Assembly: GCF_018780565.1 (NCBI RefSeq)
Contig: NZ_JADMJN010000008.1
Coordinates: forward strand, 62,001 to 126,000
Source of the DNA: Rhodoferax sp.
Lineage (GTDB): Bacteria > Pseudomonadota > Gammaproteobacteria > Burkholderiales > Burkholderiaceae_C
Direction: 5' to 3'
Length of the DNA: 64,000 nucleotides
Shown: in pieces, positions 1 to 9,883 of the stretch
Numbering within the stretch: position 1 is the first letter of the stretch
Layout: each line of letters starts with the position of its first letter
Made by a program: the position numbers and the translations under genes
The notes under the pieces: generated by a model
Database searches by the model: none
What the model saw: the letters and a program-made list of their open reading frames with translations, nothing else
What the model was told of the DNA's origin: nothing

Positions 1-305
1 GTAGTGCCATTCCCCTGGAGCCAGAGCAACACACTGGCCAGGGAATACCAGGCCACCATGCGCAAAGCCGGCTTTGTAACCTGTCGTTTCTGGGATTTGA
101 AAGCTACATCAGCGCCCGGGCCATGGTGGAAGCGCTCAAGCGCGCAGTCAAGGACTTGACCCGCCAGAAGTTCGCAAGCGCGGTCGAGAGCAGGAAGCCT
201 CTTAATCTTGGAGGTTTTGAGGTTAATTTCAGCAAAGAGTCGCACCTAGGCTCGCGCTTCGTCGAGCTCACCATCATCGGCCCCAACGGGAAATTCATCA
301 AATAA
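1..305 (+). pseudogene. LivK-type substrate-binding protein, 3' fragment with frameshift
   Basis: This is the 3' part of a periplasmic branched-chain amino-acid-type (Peripla_BP_6/LivK) ABC substrate-binding protein, cut off by the window edge. From base 1, frame 1 reads VVPFPWSQSNTLAREYQ and then MRKAGF, typical of the C-terminal lobe. The expected continuation (GFESYISARAMVEAL, GGFEVNF, FVELTIIGPNGKFIK, stop at 303-305) lies in frame 3. The switch falls at about base 83-95, so the gene is frameshifted unless the read is wrong. An ATG at 123 opens a 60-codon ORF, but this is only the tail of the domain. It has no link to the polysaccharide genes that follow. Confidence 0.7.
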
Positions 306-535
306 ATGGAACGGGCGCACTTTCCCTTGAAGGCGGGTTCGCCAAACCATCCGCACGGGCGGTACCTTCTGTTTGATTTGCAGCTCTCAGGGAAACACCA
401 AGATCAAGTAACCGATTCGCTATTTTTGGCATCTGACAAGTTCCACGATCACCTAGGCGGCCATAGCGACGGGCCATCGTTTCCACCGCCTTTCTGAACT
501 ATCATTCACATTTAGGCAGAGCTTTTTCTTCATTC

Positions 536-1594
536 ATGCATGACTACCCTCTAATCGTTGGCCGCAAGATTCGACTGGCCGTAGTCGGTTGTGGCCGTAT
601 TTCCAGCAATCATTTTGATGCGATTCATCAGCATTCAGAGAATGTCGAACTTGTGGATGTCTGCGACACCAATGTGACAGCTCTTGAAAACGCAATGATG
701 CGCACAGGGGTACAAGGTCACCGCAATCTTCGGTCTCTACTTGAGAGCACAACCGCAGACATGGTGGTCCTTGCAACACCTAGTGGACTACATCCGGAAC
801 AGACCATTCAGGTCGCAGAGTCACGTCGTCATGTCATGACTGAAAAGCCCATGGCAACACGTTGGCATGACGGATTGCGTATGGTAAAGGCCTGCGACGA
901 AGCGAATGTGCGACTTTTTGTGGTCAAACAAAATCGGCTAAATGCGACGCTCCAACTCCTGAAACGTGCTGTGGAAGAAAAGCGTTTTGGGCGCATTTAC
1001 ATGGTAAACATCAACGTTTTTTGGACCCGGCCACAAGAATATTACGACAGCGCCGCTTGGCGTGGAACGTGGGAATATGATGGGGGTGCATTCATGAACC
1101 AGGCAAGCCATTACGTAGATCTCCTGGACTGGTTGATTGGCCCGATTGAAAGCGTACAAGCCTATACCGCAACGCTCGAGCGCAACATTCAGGTCGAAGA
1201 TTCGGGGGTCCTTAACGTACGATGGCGATCGGGCGCTCTCGGTTCGATGAACGTAACCATGCTTACCTATCCAAAGAACATGGAAGGTAGCATCACCATT
1301 CTCGGCGAAAAAGGTACGGTCCGCATAGGTGGCGTCGCCGTCAATGAGATTCAGCAGTGGCAATTCGCCGAACCTCATGAGGACGACGACAAGGTTCTGA
1401 CTGCAAGTTACGAAACTACGTCAGTATATGGATTCGGCCACCCACTCTATTACAATAATGTGATCAAGACGCTTCGCGGAGAAGCACCGCCGGAAACTGA
1501 CGGACGAGAGGGCCTTAAGGCACTGGAAGTCCTCATCGCCATCTACTTGTCTGCCCGGGATGGCAAGCGCGTCCCGTTACCGCTTGACTATTGA
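536..1594 (+). CDS. wlbA: WlbA/WbpB-like UDP-sugar 3-dehydrogenase (Gfo/Idh/MocA family)
   Basis: This 352-residue cytoplasmic NAD-dependent oxidoreductase has a Rossmann motif ([12 protein letters not shown], residues 15-26) and the family EKP motif at residues 103-105. In the Wlb/Wbp pathway this enzyme oxidises C3 of UDP-GlcNAc-uronate, and the 3-keto product is then aminated and acetylated. The assignment rests mainly on context, because the next two genes are a WlbB/WbpD-like acetyltransferase and a WlbC/WbpE-like aminotransferase, the known partner set for UDP-2,3-diacetamido-2,3-dideoxy-glucuronic acid. The 6-dehydrogenase (WbpA) and 2-epimerase (WbpI) of the complete route are not in the window. 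It is the first gene of the locus, after 230 bases with no recognisable gene. Confidence 0.82.
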   Translation: MHDYPLIVGRKIRLAVVGCGRISSNHFDAIHQHSENVELVDVCDTNVTALENAMMRTGVQGHRNLRSLLESTTADMVVLATPSGLHPEQTIQVAESRRHVMTEKPMATRWHDGLRMVKACDEANVRLFVVKQNRLNATLQLLKRAVEEKRFGRIYMVNINVFWTRPQEYYDSAAWRGTWEYDGGAFMNQASHYVDLLDWLIGPIESVQAYTATLERNIQVEDSGVLNVRWRSGALGSMNVTMLTYPKNMEGSITILGEKGTVRIGGVAVNEIQQWQFAEPHEDDDKVLTASYETTSVYGFGHPLYYNNVIKTLRGEAPPETDGREGLKALEVLIAIYLSARDGKRVPLPLDY

Positions 1595-1605
1595 ATTCCC
1601 TTTTT

Positions 1606-2190
1606 ATGACAGCAACCATCCACCCGAGTGCCATCATCGACGCTGGCGCACACATCGGCGAGGGCACCAAGGTCTGGCACTGGGTGCATGTCTGCAGTGG
1701 CGCGCGCATTGGCGATGAATGCTCGCTTGGTCAGAATGTATTTATCGGTAACCGAGTCGTTATCGGCAACAACGTCAAGATTCAGAATAACGTATCGGTA
1801 TACGATGGTGTTGAAATCGAGGACGACGTTTTTTGCGGCCCTAGTATGGTCTTCACCAACGTCTACAACCCCCGTTCTGCCGTCAGTCGAAAAGATGAGT
1901 ATCGTCATACGTTGGTACGCCGGGGGGCCAGTTTGGGCGCCAATTGCACAATCGTCTGCGGTGCGGTGATAGGTGAGTACGCATTCATCGCGGCGGGTGC
2001 TGTGATCAATCGAAACGTGAAGCCCTACGCGCTTATGGCTGGCGTGCCGGCACGCCAGATCGGCTGGATTAGCCGCTTTGGCGAGCGCCTTGCGTTGCCC
2101 CTGACTGGCATTGCCACCGCTGTTTGTCCGCACACGGCAGATACCTACCGATTAACGGATGACCATTGCACATGCCAAATAGCTCCCTGA
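1606..2190 (+). CDS. wlbB: WlbB/WbpD-like UDP-3-amino-sugar N-acetyltransferase
   Basis: This left-handed beta-helix acyltransferase of 194 residues shows hexapeptide repeats throughout ([30 protein letters not shown]) and the WlbB-type segment around [11 protein letters not shown]. It is predicted to transfer acetyl from acetyl-CoA to the 3-amino group of UDP-2-acetamido-3-amino-glucuronate. I start it at ATG 1606; an in-frame TTG at 1591 overlaps the upstream stop and would add five residues. Its 3' end overlaps the aminotransferase gene by about 19 bases, so the two are probably translationally coupled. The last 30 or so residues look less conserved than the helix. Confidence 0.85.
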   Translation: MTATIHPSAIIDAGAHIGEGTKVWHWVHVCSGARIGDECSLGQNVFIGNRVVIGNNVKIQNNVSVYDGVEIEDDVFCGPSMVFTNVYNPRSAVSRKDEYRHTLVRRGASLGANCTIVCGAVIGEYAFIAAGAVINRNVKPYALMAGVPARQIGWISRFGERLALPLTGIATAVCPHTADTYRLTDDHCTCQIAP

Positions 2191-3284
2191 TTCCTTTCGC
2201 TGACCTCAAAACTCAATACCAGGCGCTCAAGTCGCAAATCCAGCAGCGAATCAATACCGTTCTGGAACACGGTCAGTACATCATGGGGCCGGAAGTACGC
2301 GAGCTTGAAGTGCGACTAGAGGCCTACACTGGCGCTCGGCACTGCATAACCTGCGCGAGTGGCACAGAAGCCTTGCTGATGAGCCTCATGGCTCTCAACA
2401 TTCGTCCCGGCGACGAAGTCATCACAACGCCGTTTACCTTTGCAGCAACAGCAGAAATGATCGTACTACTTGGTGCGAAGCCCGTTTTTGTCGATATTGA
2501 ACCAGACACCTGCAACATCAATGTCGCACTGATCGAGGCCAAAATCACCGCTCGGACGCGGGCCATTATGCCGGTCAGCCTTTATGGTCAGGTATCCGAC
2601 ATGGATGAAATCAACGCAATTGCGGCACGCCATGGTAATTTACCTGTGATTGAGGATGGGGCACAGAGTTTCGGAGCGGACTACAAGGGGCGCAAAAGCT
2701 GCAACCTGAGCACCTTTGGCTGCACCAGTTTTTTCCCAAGCAAGCCGCTCGGTTGCTATGGAGACGGTGGCGCTGTGTTTACCAACGATGACACGCTGGC
2801 GCTGGCGTGCCGTGAAATCCGCGTTCACGGCCAGAGCCGTCGCTACGTTCATTCCCGCGTTGGCCTCGGTGCCCGGATGGATACCCTGCAGTGCGCAGTG
2901 GTGCTCGCCAAACTGGAGCGGTTTGAGTGGGAAGTCGAAAAACGCTTGGAAATCGGAAGAATGTACAACGCTACACTCGAAGGGTTGGGTATTTCGCACG
3001 TCCGTCAGCGGCCCGACCGCAGCAGCGTGTTTGCCCAGTACACCGTGTTCGTCGACAATCGGGGCGCCGTGCAAGAGAGGTTGAAGGTTGCAGGCATTCC
3101 TACTGCCGTGCATTACCCATTGCCATTGAATGAACAGCCGGCTTATGCACACCTATGCTGCTCCGGCTGCACGCCTGTGGCGGCTGATGCCGCCCAGCGG
3201 GTCATGAGTCTGCCTATGCACCCCGATCTGCCTGCGTCGGAAGTCGCTCGTATCACTGATGTGTTGACCAGGTCCAACGCATGA
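2172..3284 (+). CDS. wlbC: WlbC/WbpE-like PLP aminotransferase (DegT/DnrJ/EryC1)
   Basis: This is a PLP-dependent sugar aminotransferase of 370 residues. Visible features are the substrate-binding ASGTEALLM at about residue 62, the EDGAQSFGA segment with the PLP-ring aspartate at about 162, and the Schiff-base lysine in FFPSKPLG (Lys191). It is predicted to aminate the 3-keto group made by the wlbA product, using glutamate. ATG 2172 is chosen over an in-frame TTG at 2166. The gene overlaps wlbB and completes a wlbA-wlbB-wlbC set. It is followed by about 120 bases without a gene. Confidence 0.85.
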   Translation: MPNSSLIPFADLKTQYQALKSQIQQRINTVLEHGQYIMGPEVRELEVRLEAYTGARHCITCASGTEALLMSLMALNIRPGDEVITTPFTFAATAEMIVLLGAKPVFVDIEPDTCNINVALIEAKITARTRAIMPVSLYGQVSDMDEINAIAARHGNLPVIEDGAQSFGADYKGRKSCNLSTFGCTSFFPSKPLGCYGDGGAVFTNDDTLALACREIRVHGQSRRYVHSRVGLGARMDTLQCAVVLAKLERFEWEVEKRLEIGRMYNATLEGLGISHVRQRPDRSSVFAQYTVFVDNRGAVQERLKVAGIPTAVHYPLPLNEQPAYAHLCCSGCTPVAADAAQRVMSLPMHPDLPASEVARITDVLTRSNA

Positions 3285-3403
3285 GCGCAGAACTCCTCCC
3301 CCGGGTAGTTTGCAGACAGTAATGGCATTTCCATCAGAATCTCGGGCACTGACGTGCAGCAAAGGCTAACTCCGTGACAACGATATTGAAAAAGGGTAGT
3401 TAA

Positions 3404-4405
3404 ATGGAACTTATAGGGAAAAAGCTGGTTCTCGTGGGTGGTGCGGGCCTGATCGGCTCGCATACCGTAGACCACCTGATCAAGGAAGACGTCAAGGAAA
3501 TCGTCATTTATGACAACTTCGTGCGTGGTCGTGTGGAAAACCTCCATGAAGCAATGAAGGACCCGCGCGTCAAGATTTTTGATGCTGGTGGGGATGTGCT
3601 TCAAACGGACATCCTGGAAGCGGCCCTTGACGGCGCCGACGGCGTGTTTCACCTTGCGGCTCTATGGCTTCTGCAATGTCATGAATTCCCCCGGAGCGCT
3701 TTCGATGTCAATGTCCGTGGCACATTTAACGTCATGGAAGCTTGCGTCAAAAAAGGGGTCAAACGCCTCGTCTATTCATCGTCGGCATCGGTTTACGGTG
3801 ATGCCGTTGAAGAACCCATGACTGAAGACCATCCGTTTAACAACCAGAACTTCTATGGCGCAACTAAGATCTGCGGGGAAGCCATGTTGCGTTCGTTTCA
3901 TCACCGTTATGGCCTGAATTACGTGGGCCTGCGCTACATGAACGTTTATGGCCCACGTCAAGACTACCACGGCGCCTATATTGCGGTGATCATGAAAATG
4001 CTCGATGCAATAGACCGAGGTGATAGCCCGACCATCATGGGCGATGGCTCCGAGGCGTTTGATTTTGTGGCTGTGGAAAACTGTGGTCTGGCCAATGTCT
4101 GCGCCATGAAGGCCGACACCAAGGATCGCTTCTACAACGTTGGCACCGGTAAGCGCACGTCTCTCAAGGAACTCGCGGAAATGTTGCTGGTGCTCACAGA
4201 CTGCAAAAAGCCCATTACCTATGCACCCCGCAGCCAGGCAACCTTGGTAAGAAACCGCATCGGTTCAGCCAAACGAGCTAGTGCTGAGATCGGTTTCACT
4301 GCCAATATCGATTTAATGAATGGACTGAAGCAATTGATCGAATGGCGAGCCGGCCACAAGGCCGAAGTCGAACAGCGCCGTCGGGCGGTGGGGTTAGCAG
4401 TCTAA
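3404..4405 (+). CDS. NAD-dependent sugar-nucleotide epimerase/dehydratase (SDR)
   Basis: This 333-residue extended SDR has the nucleotide-binding glycine motif GGAGLIG (residues 12-18), the serine segment YSSSASVYG (about 124-132) and the catalytic YGATK pair Tyr151/Lys155. It acts on an NDP-sugar. GalE-like 4-epimerase and 4,6-dehydratase are both possible, and the sequence alone does not settle which. The stop codon TAA (4403-4405) shares a base with the ATG of the following aminotransferase, so these two probably act in one pathway, for example keto-sugar formation followed by amination. Confidence 0.8.
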   Translation: MELIGKKLVLVGGAGLIGSHTVDHLIKEDVKEIVIYDNFVRGRVENLHEAMKDPRVKIFDAGGDVLQTDILEAALDGADGVFHLAALWLLQCHEFPRSAFDVNVRGTFNVMEACVKKGVKRLVYSSSASVYGDAVEEPMTEDHPFNNQNFYGATKICGEAMLRSFHHRYGLNYVGLRYMNVYGPRQDYHGAYIAVIMKMLDAIDRGDSPTIMGDGSEAFDFVAVENCGLANVCAMKADTKDRFYNVGTGKRTSLKELAEMLLVLTDCKKPITYAPRSQATLVRNRIGSAKRASAEIGFTANIDLMNGLKQLIEWRAGHKAEVEQRRRAVGLAV

Positions 4406-5562
4406 TGGATATGAGCATGAAACGGTCGATTCAAATATCATTGCCGTCCACTGGCGAGGAAGAGTGGCAAGCCTGTAGAGAGCCTTTGATGAGCGGCTGG
4501 TTAACCCAAGGGCCAAAAGTCGCAGCGTTTGAAAAAGCATTCGCAGAGCATCACCAAGTAAAGCATGCGCTGGCCACGACGAACTGCACAACGGGCCTGC
4601 ACCTGATCCTGGCCGCCATGGACATTGGGCCCGGGGATGAGGTCATCATCCCGGCATTTACCTGGGTTGCTACGGCCAACGTGGTGCTCTACTGTGGCGC
4701 CACGCCGGTCTTCGTCGATGTGGACCGTGTCACCAACAATATCGATCCAGCCGACCTCGCGCGCAGGGTGACCTCTAAGACGCGCGCCATCATTGTTGTG
4801 CATCTGTTCGGCCTCTGCGCCGATATGGATGCGATTCGTGCAGTGCTGCCGTCCCACGTCAAGATCATTGAAGACGCGGCGTGCGCCGCGGGGGCCAGTT
4901 ACAAGGGAACATATGCTGGCGGACTGGGCGATGCTGCCGCCTTTTCATTTCATCCGCGCAAATCCATCACCACGGGTGAGGGCGGCATGGTCACGACCAA
5001 CAATGACGAACTCGCCGAGCTCGCCAACATGCTGCGCAACCATGGCGCGTCGATTTCCGAAGAGCAGCGTCACAACGGCCCGCGTCCCTATCTTTTGGCC
5101 GAGTTCAATCTGCTCGGGTTCAACTACCGCATGACGGATTTGCAGGGTGCGGTGGGTCTGGTGCAGATGAGCAAGCTGGAGAGCTTTATCAAGGAACGCC
5201 AGGAGTGGGCTGACTACTACCGGCGAGAACTCGCGGGGATTCCCTGGCTGCGTATGCCGGCTCACCCCCTTGGCGGGCAACATGCATGGCAGGCCTTTGT
5301 CACCTATGTTGATCCGGCGAAGGCGCCGATGCCGCGAAACGACATCATGGAGCGTCTGCAGGCGGCCGGAATCGCCACCCGGCCCGGAACCCATGCAGTC
5401 CATATGCTGGGGTATTACAAACAGCGGTTTGGGCTGAAGCCGGAGGACTATCCGGGGGCGTACGACTGCGATACAAACACCATGGCCATTCCATTGCACA
5501 ACCGCATGAACAAGGAAGATTACGCATATGTCGTCCATTGCCTCCAGCAAATCGCAGCCTGA
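4405..5562 (+). CDS. DegT/DnrJ/EryC1 sugar aminotransferase (perosamine synthase-like)
   Basis: This is a PLP-dependent aminotransferase of 385 residues. The N-terminal MSGWLTQGPKVAAFE, the FTWVATANVV segment, EDAACAAGA (PLP aspartate) and SFHPRKSITTGEGG with the Schiff-base Lys186 are typical of the perosamine synthase/PglE/LegC group that aminates C4 of 4-keto-6-deoxy sugars. An upstream in-frame start at 4342 lies inside the SDR gene, and ATG 4405, in the TAATG overlap, is much more plausible. The exact sugar is not determined. It could serve the nonulosonate route at 15.7-19.6 kb, which needs a 4-amino sugar if the product is legionaminic acid-like. Confidence 0.82.
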   Translation: MDMSMKRSIQISLPSTGEEEWQACREPLMSGWLTQGPKVAAFEKAFAEHHQVKHALATTNCTTGLHLILAAMDIGPGDEVIIPAFTWVATANVVLYCGATPVFVDVDRVTNNIDPADLARRVTSKTRAIIVVHLFGLCADMDAIRAVLPSHVKIIEDAACAAGASYKGTYAGGLGDAAAFSFHPRKSITTGEGGMVTTNNDELAELANMLRNHGASISEEQRHNGPRPYLLAEFNLLGFNYRMTDLQGAVGLVQMSKLESFIKERQEWADYYRRELAGIPWLRMPAHPLGGQHAWQAFVTYVDPAKAPMPRNDIMERLQAAGIATRPGTHAVHMLGYYKQRFGLKPEDYPGAYDCDTNTMAIPLHNRMNKEDYAYVVHCLQQIAA

Positions 5563-6589
5563 CGCTGTAGCGGCCATGCCGGCGTGGCTGCATCAAGTGC
5601 TTGGAGTCGAGTCCCTCACGGAAGGCGTGTCTTTCGATGTGGGTGGACAGGCTTTCGTGGTCAAGAACGGAATACCACGCAGCAAAAAGCTTGTCTCACA
5701 GGCGCAGGCTCAGACCAGTGAAACCTTTGGCTTTAAATGGAAAAAAGTAGATACCTTTGATTCGCCAGCGTCGCTGGCGCGCATGCGTGAATGGCTCGTC
5801 GAGCGCTATGGCGATCTTTCGAGCGCGTCTTGGCTGAGAGAGCACGGCGAGAACCCACTTCTGATTGATGCCGGTTGCGGCGCCGGCATGTCTGGTCTCG
5901 AGTTGCTGGGGCCGCTTGTTCCGCATCTGCGCTATCTGGGCGTTGACGTGTCTGAAGCGGTCGACGTCGCGCGAACCAGGTTTCAGGAGCGCGGCCTGGA
6001 AGGCGGCTTTTTCCAGGCTGATATCAGCGAATTGCCCTTGCCCAAGGAATCGGTGGACCTGATTTTTTCGGAAGGGGTTTTGCATCACACCAACTCGACC
6101 GAGGGCGCGCTGAAATCCCTGGCGAGTCTGTTGAAGCCCGGTGGACGTTTCCTCTTCTATGTCTACAAGCGCAAGGGGCCGTTGCGCGAGTTCACGGACG
6201 ATTACGTGCGCGACAGGCTTCAACCGATCTCGCCCGACGAGGCATGGAAACTGATGGAGCCATTGACGCAGCTTGGAATTTCATTGGGTGAACTCAACGC
6301 GGAAATCGATATTCCCCATCCGATTGATTTGCTGGGCATTCCCGCTGGCCGCATCAATGTCCAGCGCCTCTTTTACTGGCATGTGGCAAAGACTTTTTAT
6401 CGGCCGGACCTGAGCTTCGATGAAATGAATCACATCAATTTCGATTGGTACGCGCCGGCCAATGCCCAGCGGCAATCGCCGGAACAAGTCCGTGCGTGGT
6501 GTGCGGAAGCTGGCCTTGAGGTGGAGCGCGAGGTGGTGGAAGACGCCGGCATCACCATTGTGGCGCGCAAGTCGGACAGGATGTATTGA
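5528..6589 (+). CDS. Class I SAM-dependent methyltransferase
   Basis: This 353-residue cytoplasmic protein has a SAM-binding motif I (LIDAGCGAGMSG, about 112-123), the acidic motif at YLGVDVSEA and a post-motif FSEGVLHHT. It fits the Methyltransf_11/25 type. A roughly 110-residue N-terminal extension precedes the Rossmann fold and resembles the Trm112-like lead seen in some family members. It overlaps the aminotransferase gene by 35 bases, which ties it to the same sugar pathway, where O- or N-methylation of the glycan or sugar is the likely role. The acceptor is unknown. Confidence 0.75.
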   Translation: MSSIASSKSQPDAVAAMPAWLHQVLGVESLTEGVSFDVGGQAFVVKNGIPRSKKLVSQAQAQTSETFGFKWKKVDTFDSPASLARMREWLVERYGDLSSASWLREHGENPLLIDAGCGAGMSGLELLGPLVPHLRYLGVDVSEAVDVARTRFQERGLEGGFFQADISELPLPKESVDLIFSEGVLHHTNSTEGALKSLASLLKPGGRFLFYVYKRKGPLREFTDDYVRDRLQPISPDEAWKLMEPLTQLGISLGELNAEIDIPHPIDLLGIPAGRINVQRLFYWHVAKTFYRPDLSFDEMNHINFDWYAPANAQRQSPEQVRAWCAEAGLEVEREVVEDAGITIVARKSDRMY

Positions 6590-6665
6590 CTTTTTCTTCA
6601 CAGCAGAACGCGTGAACTCGTTACCCGATAAACAGTATTAATGAATTTTTCAGGTTGATTATTTG

Positions 6666-8561
6666 ATGTGTGGCATAGCAGGCTATTTGCAATTCGATGG
6701 GGACGCTGCTTCGCCGGTTGTGCTTCGCCGGATGGGCGAAGCCATTGCACATCGTGGGCCTGATGGCGAGGGCATTTTTGTCGATGGCCCGCTGGGGCTG
6801 GCACACCGCAGGCTGGCAATCATTGACACGTCGCCAGCCGGGCATCAGCCCATGGCAACGGAAGACGGCCGCTATGTCATTTCATATAACGGTGAGGTGT
6901 TCAATTTTCAGGAGCTGCGAATTGAATTGGAAGCACTCGGGTGGGGCTTTCGTTCCCGTACCGACACCGAAGTCGTCCTCAAGTCGTTCGCCCAATGGGG
7001 CACCGGTTGTTTCAAGCGTTTCAATGGCCAATTTGCCGTTGCCGTTTGGGATCGTGCCCAACGCAAACTCGTTCTTGGGCGCGACAGGTATGGCATCAAA
7101 CCGCTCTACATCAGGCGGAGTGGAAAAAGCCTTGTCTTTGGATCAGAGATCAAGGCCATTCTTCGTCATCCCGAGGCTGGAGCGGTGCTGGACAAAGAAG
7201 GCTTGTTTGAGTATCTTGCCTTCCAGAATTTCTTTACCGAACGCACACTTTTCAAGGGTGTCAGCATCTTGCCGGCGGGTTCGTGGATATCTGTCGCAGA
7301 AAGTGGTGCTACGGCCACCGATCAATATTGGGATTTTCATTTTACCGAGTCAGAAGGCGGCGCGGTTCTCAGTGACGCAGAGTACAAGGAGGAGCTTGAC
7401 CGACTGCTGCGTCAGGCGGTCAAGCGGCAACTTGTCGCAGATGTGGAGCTTGGAACCTACCTGAGCGGCGGCATGGATTCGGGCACGATGACGGCAATCG
7501 CGGCTAGTGAGTTGCCCTACATGCGGACGTTCACTTGCGGCTTTGATTTGCACTCGGCATCCGGCATGGAACTGGGGATGGACGAGCGGGAAAAGGCCGA
7601 GTACATGTCCTACCTGTACCGTACCGAACACTATCAGATGGTGCTGAAGGCGGGCGACATGGAGCGCATTTTGCCCAGGCTTGCCCTGCACCTTGAAGAG
7701 CCCCGTGTCGGCCAGAGTTACCCCAATTTTTATGTGGCGCAACTGGCGAGCAAGTTCTGTAAGGTTGTATTGTCGGGGGCTGGCGGTGACGAGCTTTTTG
7801 CCGGCTATCCCTGGCGTTATTACCGTGCCGTAGTGAACGACGACTTCGAGCATTACTCCGCCAAGTATTTTCAGTTCTGGCAAAGACTGTTGCCTCGTGA
7901 TACGGCGGCGAATATTTTCGAGCCGATCTGGAAGGATGTTTCCCACATCTCTACCCGCGACATATTCCGCAATGTGTTCAGCGCAGACGCGCACAAGCTG
8001 ACTCGTCCGGAAGATTACATCAACCACTCCCTGTATTTCGAGGCCAAGACCTTCATGCATGGCTTGTTGGTCACCGAGGACAAGATCGGAATGGCGCACG
8101 GACTGGAAACTCGGGTGCCGTTTCTCGATAATGATCTGGTGGACTTTGCGATGAAGGTGCCGGTGCGGCTCAAGCTCGGAAATCTTGGCGAGGTAGTGCG
8201 GCTGGACGAAAACGAACCCGGTCCCAAAACGGCGAAATACTTCCAGCAGACCCGTGACGGAAAACTGCTGTTGCGTCGCGTCATGGAAAAGTACGTACCG
8301 GCCGATATCGCAGATGGCGTGAAGAAAGGTTTTTCAGCGCCCGACGCGAGCTGGTTTCGTGGCGACAGCATGGATTTTGTAAGACGCAGTTTGATGGGCC
8401 GGGACGCACGAATTTTCGAGTTTCTTGACCGGACCGCGATTCAGGGGCTGGTCGGCGACCATCTGGACGGGCGCGAGAACCGCCGTTTGTTGATCTGGTC
8501 TTTGTTGAACCTGGAGCAATGGTTGAAGCATCTGGAGGCGGGAAATTGGACGAGTCAATGA
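6666..8561 (+). CDS. asnB: Asparagine synthase-like glutamine amidotransferase 1
   Basis: This is a 631-residue two-domain protein. The N-terminal Ntn glutaminase begins MCGIAGY, with the catalytic Cys exposed after Met removal, and contains YNGEVFN and the RTDTE substrate loop. The C-terminal ATP-pyrophosphatase domain carries the PPi-loop SGGMDSG at about residue 267 and LETRVPFLDNDLVDF near 480. In polysaccharide loci such proteins often amidate sugar carboxylates (uronamides) instead of aspartate. ATG 6666 is used, as the TTG three bases earlier would bury the nucleophile. It overlaps the next gene (ATGA) and is the first of three asnB homologues in this locus. Confidence 0.85.
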   Translation: MCGIAGYLQFDGDAASPVVLRRMGEAIAHRGPDGEGIFVDGPLGLAHRRLAIIDTSPAGHQPMATEDGRYVISYNGEVFNFQELRIELEALGWGFRSRTDTEVVLKSFAQWGTGCFKRFNGQFAVAVWDRAQRKLVLGRDRYGIKPLYIRRSGKSLVFGSEIKAILRHPEAGAVLDKEGLFEYLAFQNFFTERTLFKGVSILPAGSWISVAESGATATDQYWDFHFTESEGGAVLSDAEYKEELDRLLRQAVKRQLVADVELGTYLSGGMDSGTMTAIAASELPYMRTFTCGFDLHSASGMELGMDEREKAEYMSYLYRTEHYQMVLKAGDMERILPRLALHLEEPRVGQSYPNFYVAQLASKFCKVVLSGAGGDELFAGYPWRYYRAVVNDDFEHYSAKYFQFWQRLLPRDTAANIFEPIWKDVSHISTRDIFRNVFSADAHKLTRPEDYINHSLYFEAKTFMHGLLVTEDKIGMAHGLETRVPFLDNDLVDFAMKVPVRLKLGNLGEVVRLDENEPGPKTAKYFQQTRDGKLLLRRVMEKYVPADIADGVKKGFSAPDASWFRGDSMDFVRRSLMGRDARIFEFLDRTAIQGLVGDHLDGRENRRLLIWSLLNLEQWLKHLEAGNWTSQ

Positions 8562-9124
8562 GTCCGGAACGGTTTGCGGAACTGCTAGCTACCTGTTACA
8601 TGGCGAACGAAGAACGGCTCACGCGCGATCTTCAGCGCAGCCTGCCGTTCCAGGACGGCATGTTCGACCGATGGGAGCGTGCGCGCCGACTCGGATTCGG
8701 TGAGCGGACCAGCATATACAACAGCGCGACGGTTTTTGGCGACGTGCGTGTTGGAACCGACTCCTGGATAGGCCCGAACACGATGCTCGATGGTAGCGGG
8801 GGCGGACTGAGCATAGGCTCTTTTTGTTCAATAGCGAGCGGGGTTCATGTTTACACGCACGATACGGTGCTGTGGGCGCTGTCAGGGGGGGCGCTGGGCC
8901 GCGCTGAAGGCCCGGTGTCAATCGGTGACTGCGTTTACATTGGCAGCCAGTGCGTCATCGCCGCCGGTGTAAAGATCGGTAGTCGGTGTGTTGTCGGCGC
9001 CAACAGCTTTGTCAATGACGATGTACCGGACGGAACTGTGGTGGGGGGCTCTCCTGCCCGCAAAATTGGTACCGTTGTTGGCGAGTCCGATAAAGTGTGC
9101 ATCGTGTTTGATTCCGCCAGATAA
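8558..9124 (+). CDS. Left-handed beta-helix acyltransferase
   Basis: This sugar O- or N-acyltransferase has 188 residues from ATG 8558, which overlaps the asnB stop as ATGA. An upstream in-frame ATG at 8519 would lie inside asnB. After about 50 helical residues come hexapeptide repeats (NSATVFGDVRVGTDSWIG, IGSFCSIASGVHV, IGDCVYIGSQCVIAAGVKIG) and the GTVVGGSPARKIG close of the WbbJ/LacA family. The HVYTHDTV histidine fits the catalytic base. It is likely to acetylate a sugar or a sugar amine of the same pathway. The substrate is unknown. Confidence 0.82.
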   Translation: MSPERFAELLATCYMANEERLTRDLQRSLPFQDGMFDRWERARRLGFGERTSIYNSATVFGDVRVGTDSWIGPNTMLDGSGGGLSIGSFCSIASGVHVYTHDTVLWALSGGALGRAEGPVSIGDCVYIGSQCVIAAGVKIGSRCVVGANSFVNDDVPDGTVVGGSPARKIGTVVGESDKVCIVFDSAR

Positions 9125-9133
9125 GCAGATAGG

Positions 9134-9883
9134 ATGACTTTCGGCATGAGTGACGATTTCACCACCGCGCGCTACAGCGAGATCCTGGAGGTCGCAAAAA
9201 CGAAATTCCGTTTTGCGACCTTCGCAGATCGCCACGGTGAAGGCCCCGTCGCTCTCTGGCGTCATGACATCGACTTTTCACCCCAGCGAGCGCTCGCATT
9301 GGCCCGAATCGAGGCCGATGCGGGTGTGATCGCAACCTACTTCGTCCAGCTATCCTCGCGCTTTTACAACGTGTTCGAGCCGGAGATCACCGCTATTGTT
9401 CGGCAGATCGGGGCACTTGGGCACGCTATCGGACTTCACTTCGAAACAGAAGCCGTGGGCCACAGTCAGGATGTTGACCATGAGCGCCGTCTGGCATTTG
9501 AGGCGAGTGTGCTGGAACGTTTGGCAGGCAAGAAGGTTTCCGCATTTTCTCTGCACAATCCAACCACGATGTCAGGCGTTTCATTGGATGAGCCGGAGTA
9601 CTGCGGCCTGTTCAATGCCAGCCACCCGGTATTGCGTGACGAGTTTGCCTATTGTTCCGACAGCAATGGTATCTGGCGCTTTAGACCTCTGGATGCGATG
9701 GTCCAGGACGTGCAGGTTGCCAAGCTGTACGCACTGACCCACCCCGAATGGTGGCAAGCGACGGCAATGGCTCCACGGGATCGCATACAGCGCTGCATTG
9801 ATGGCCGAGCCCTATATGGCGCTCGTTACTATGATCGTCTTTTGTCTGCAAACGACCGGCCTAATGTCGGAAGCGGAAAATGA
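9134..9883 (+). CDS. Polysaccharide deacetylase-like (NodB-fold) protein
   Basis: This 249-residue protein resembles the CE4/NodB fold in the subgroup with an HDxD first motif: WRHDIDFSPQRALALA at about residues 37-52 would supply the catalytic aspartate and a metal ligand. GLHFETE at about 96-102 supplies another histidine. The canonical second motif HxxxH is not clear, so hydrolase activity is uncertain. There is no signal peptide, so a cytoplasmic sugar-nucleotide or lipid-linked substrate is more likely than mature glycan. It lies between the acyltransferase and the WbqC gene and overlaps the latter as ATGA. Confidence 0.6.
   Translation: MTFGMSDDFTTARYSEILEVAKTKFRFATFADRHGEGPVALWRHDIDFSPQRALALARIEADAGVIATYFVQLSSRFYNVFEPEITAIVRQIGALGHAIGLHFETEAVGHSQDVDHERRLAFEASVLERLAGKKVSAFSLHNPTTMSGVSLDEPEYCGLFNASHPVLRDEFAYCSDSNGIWRFRPLDAMVQDVQVAKLYALTHPEWWQATAMAPRDRIQRCIDGRALYGARYYDRLLSANDRPNVGSGK

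Noticed and set aside
298..497. Overlapping open frames on both strands before the first sugar gene
   Set aside because: Neither shows a family motif or a ribosome site, and their composition looks random; treated as non-coding.
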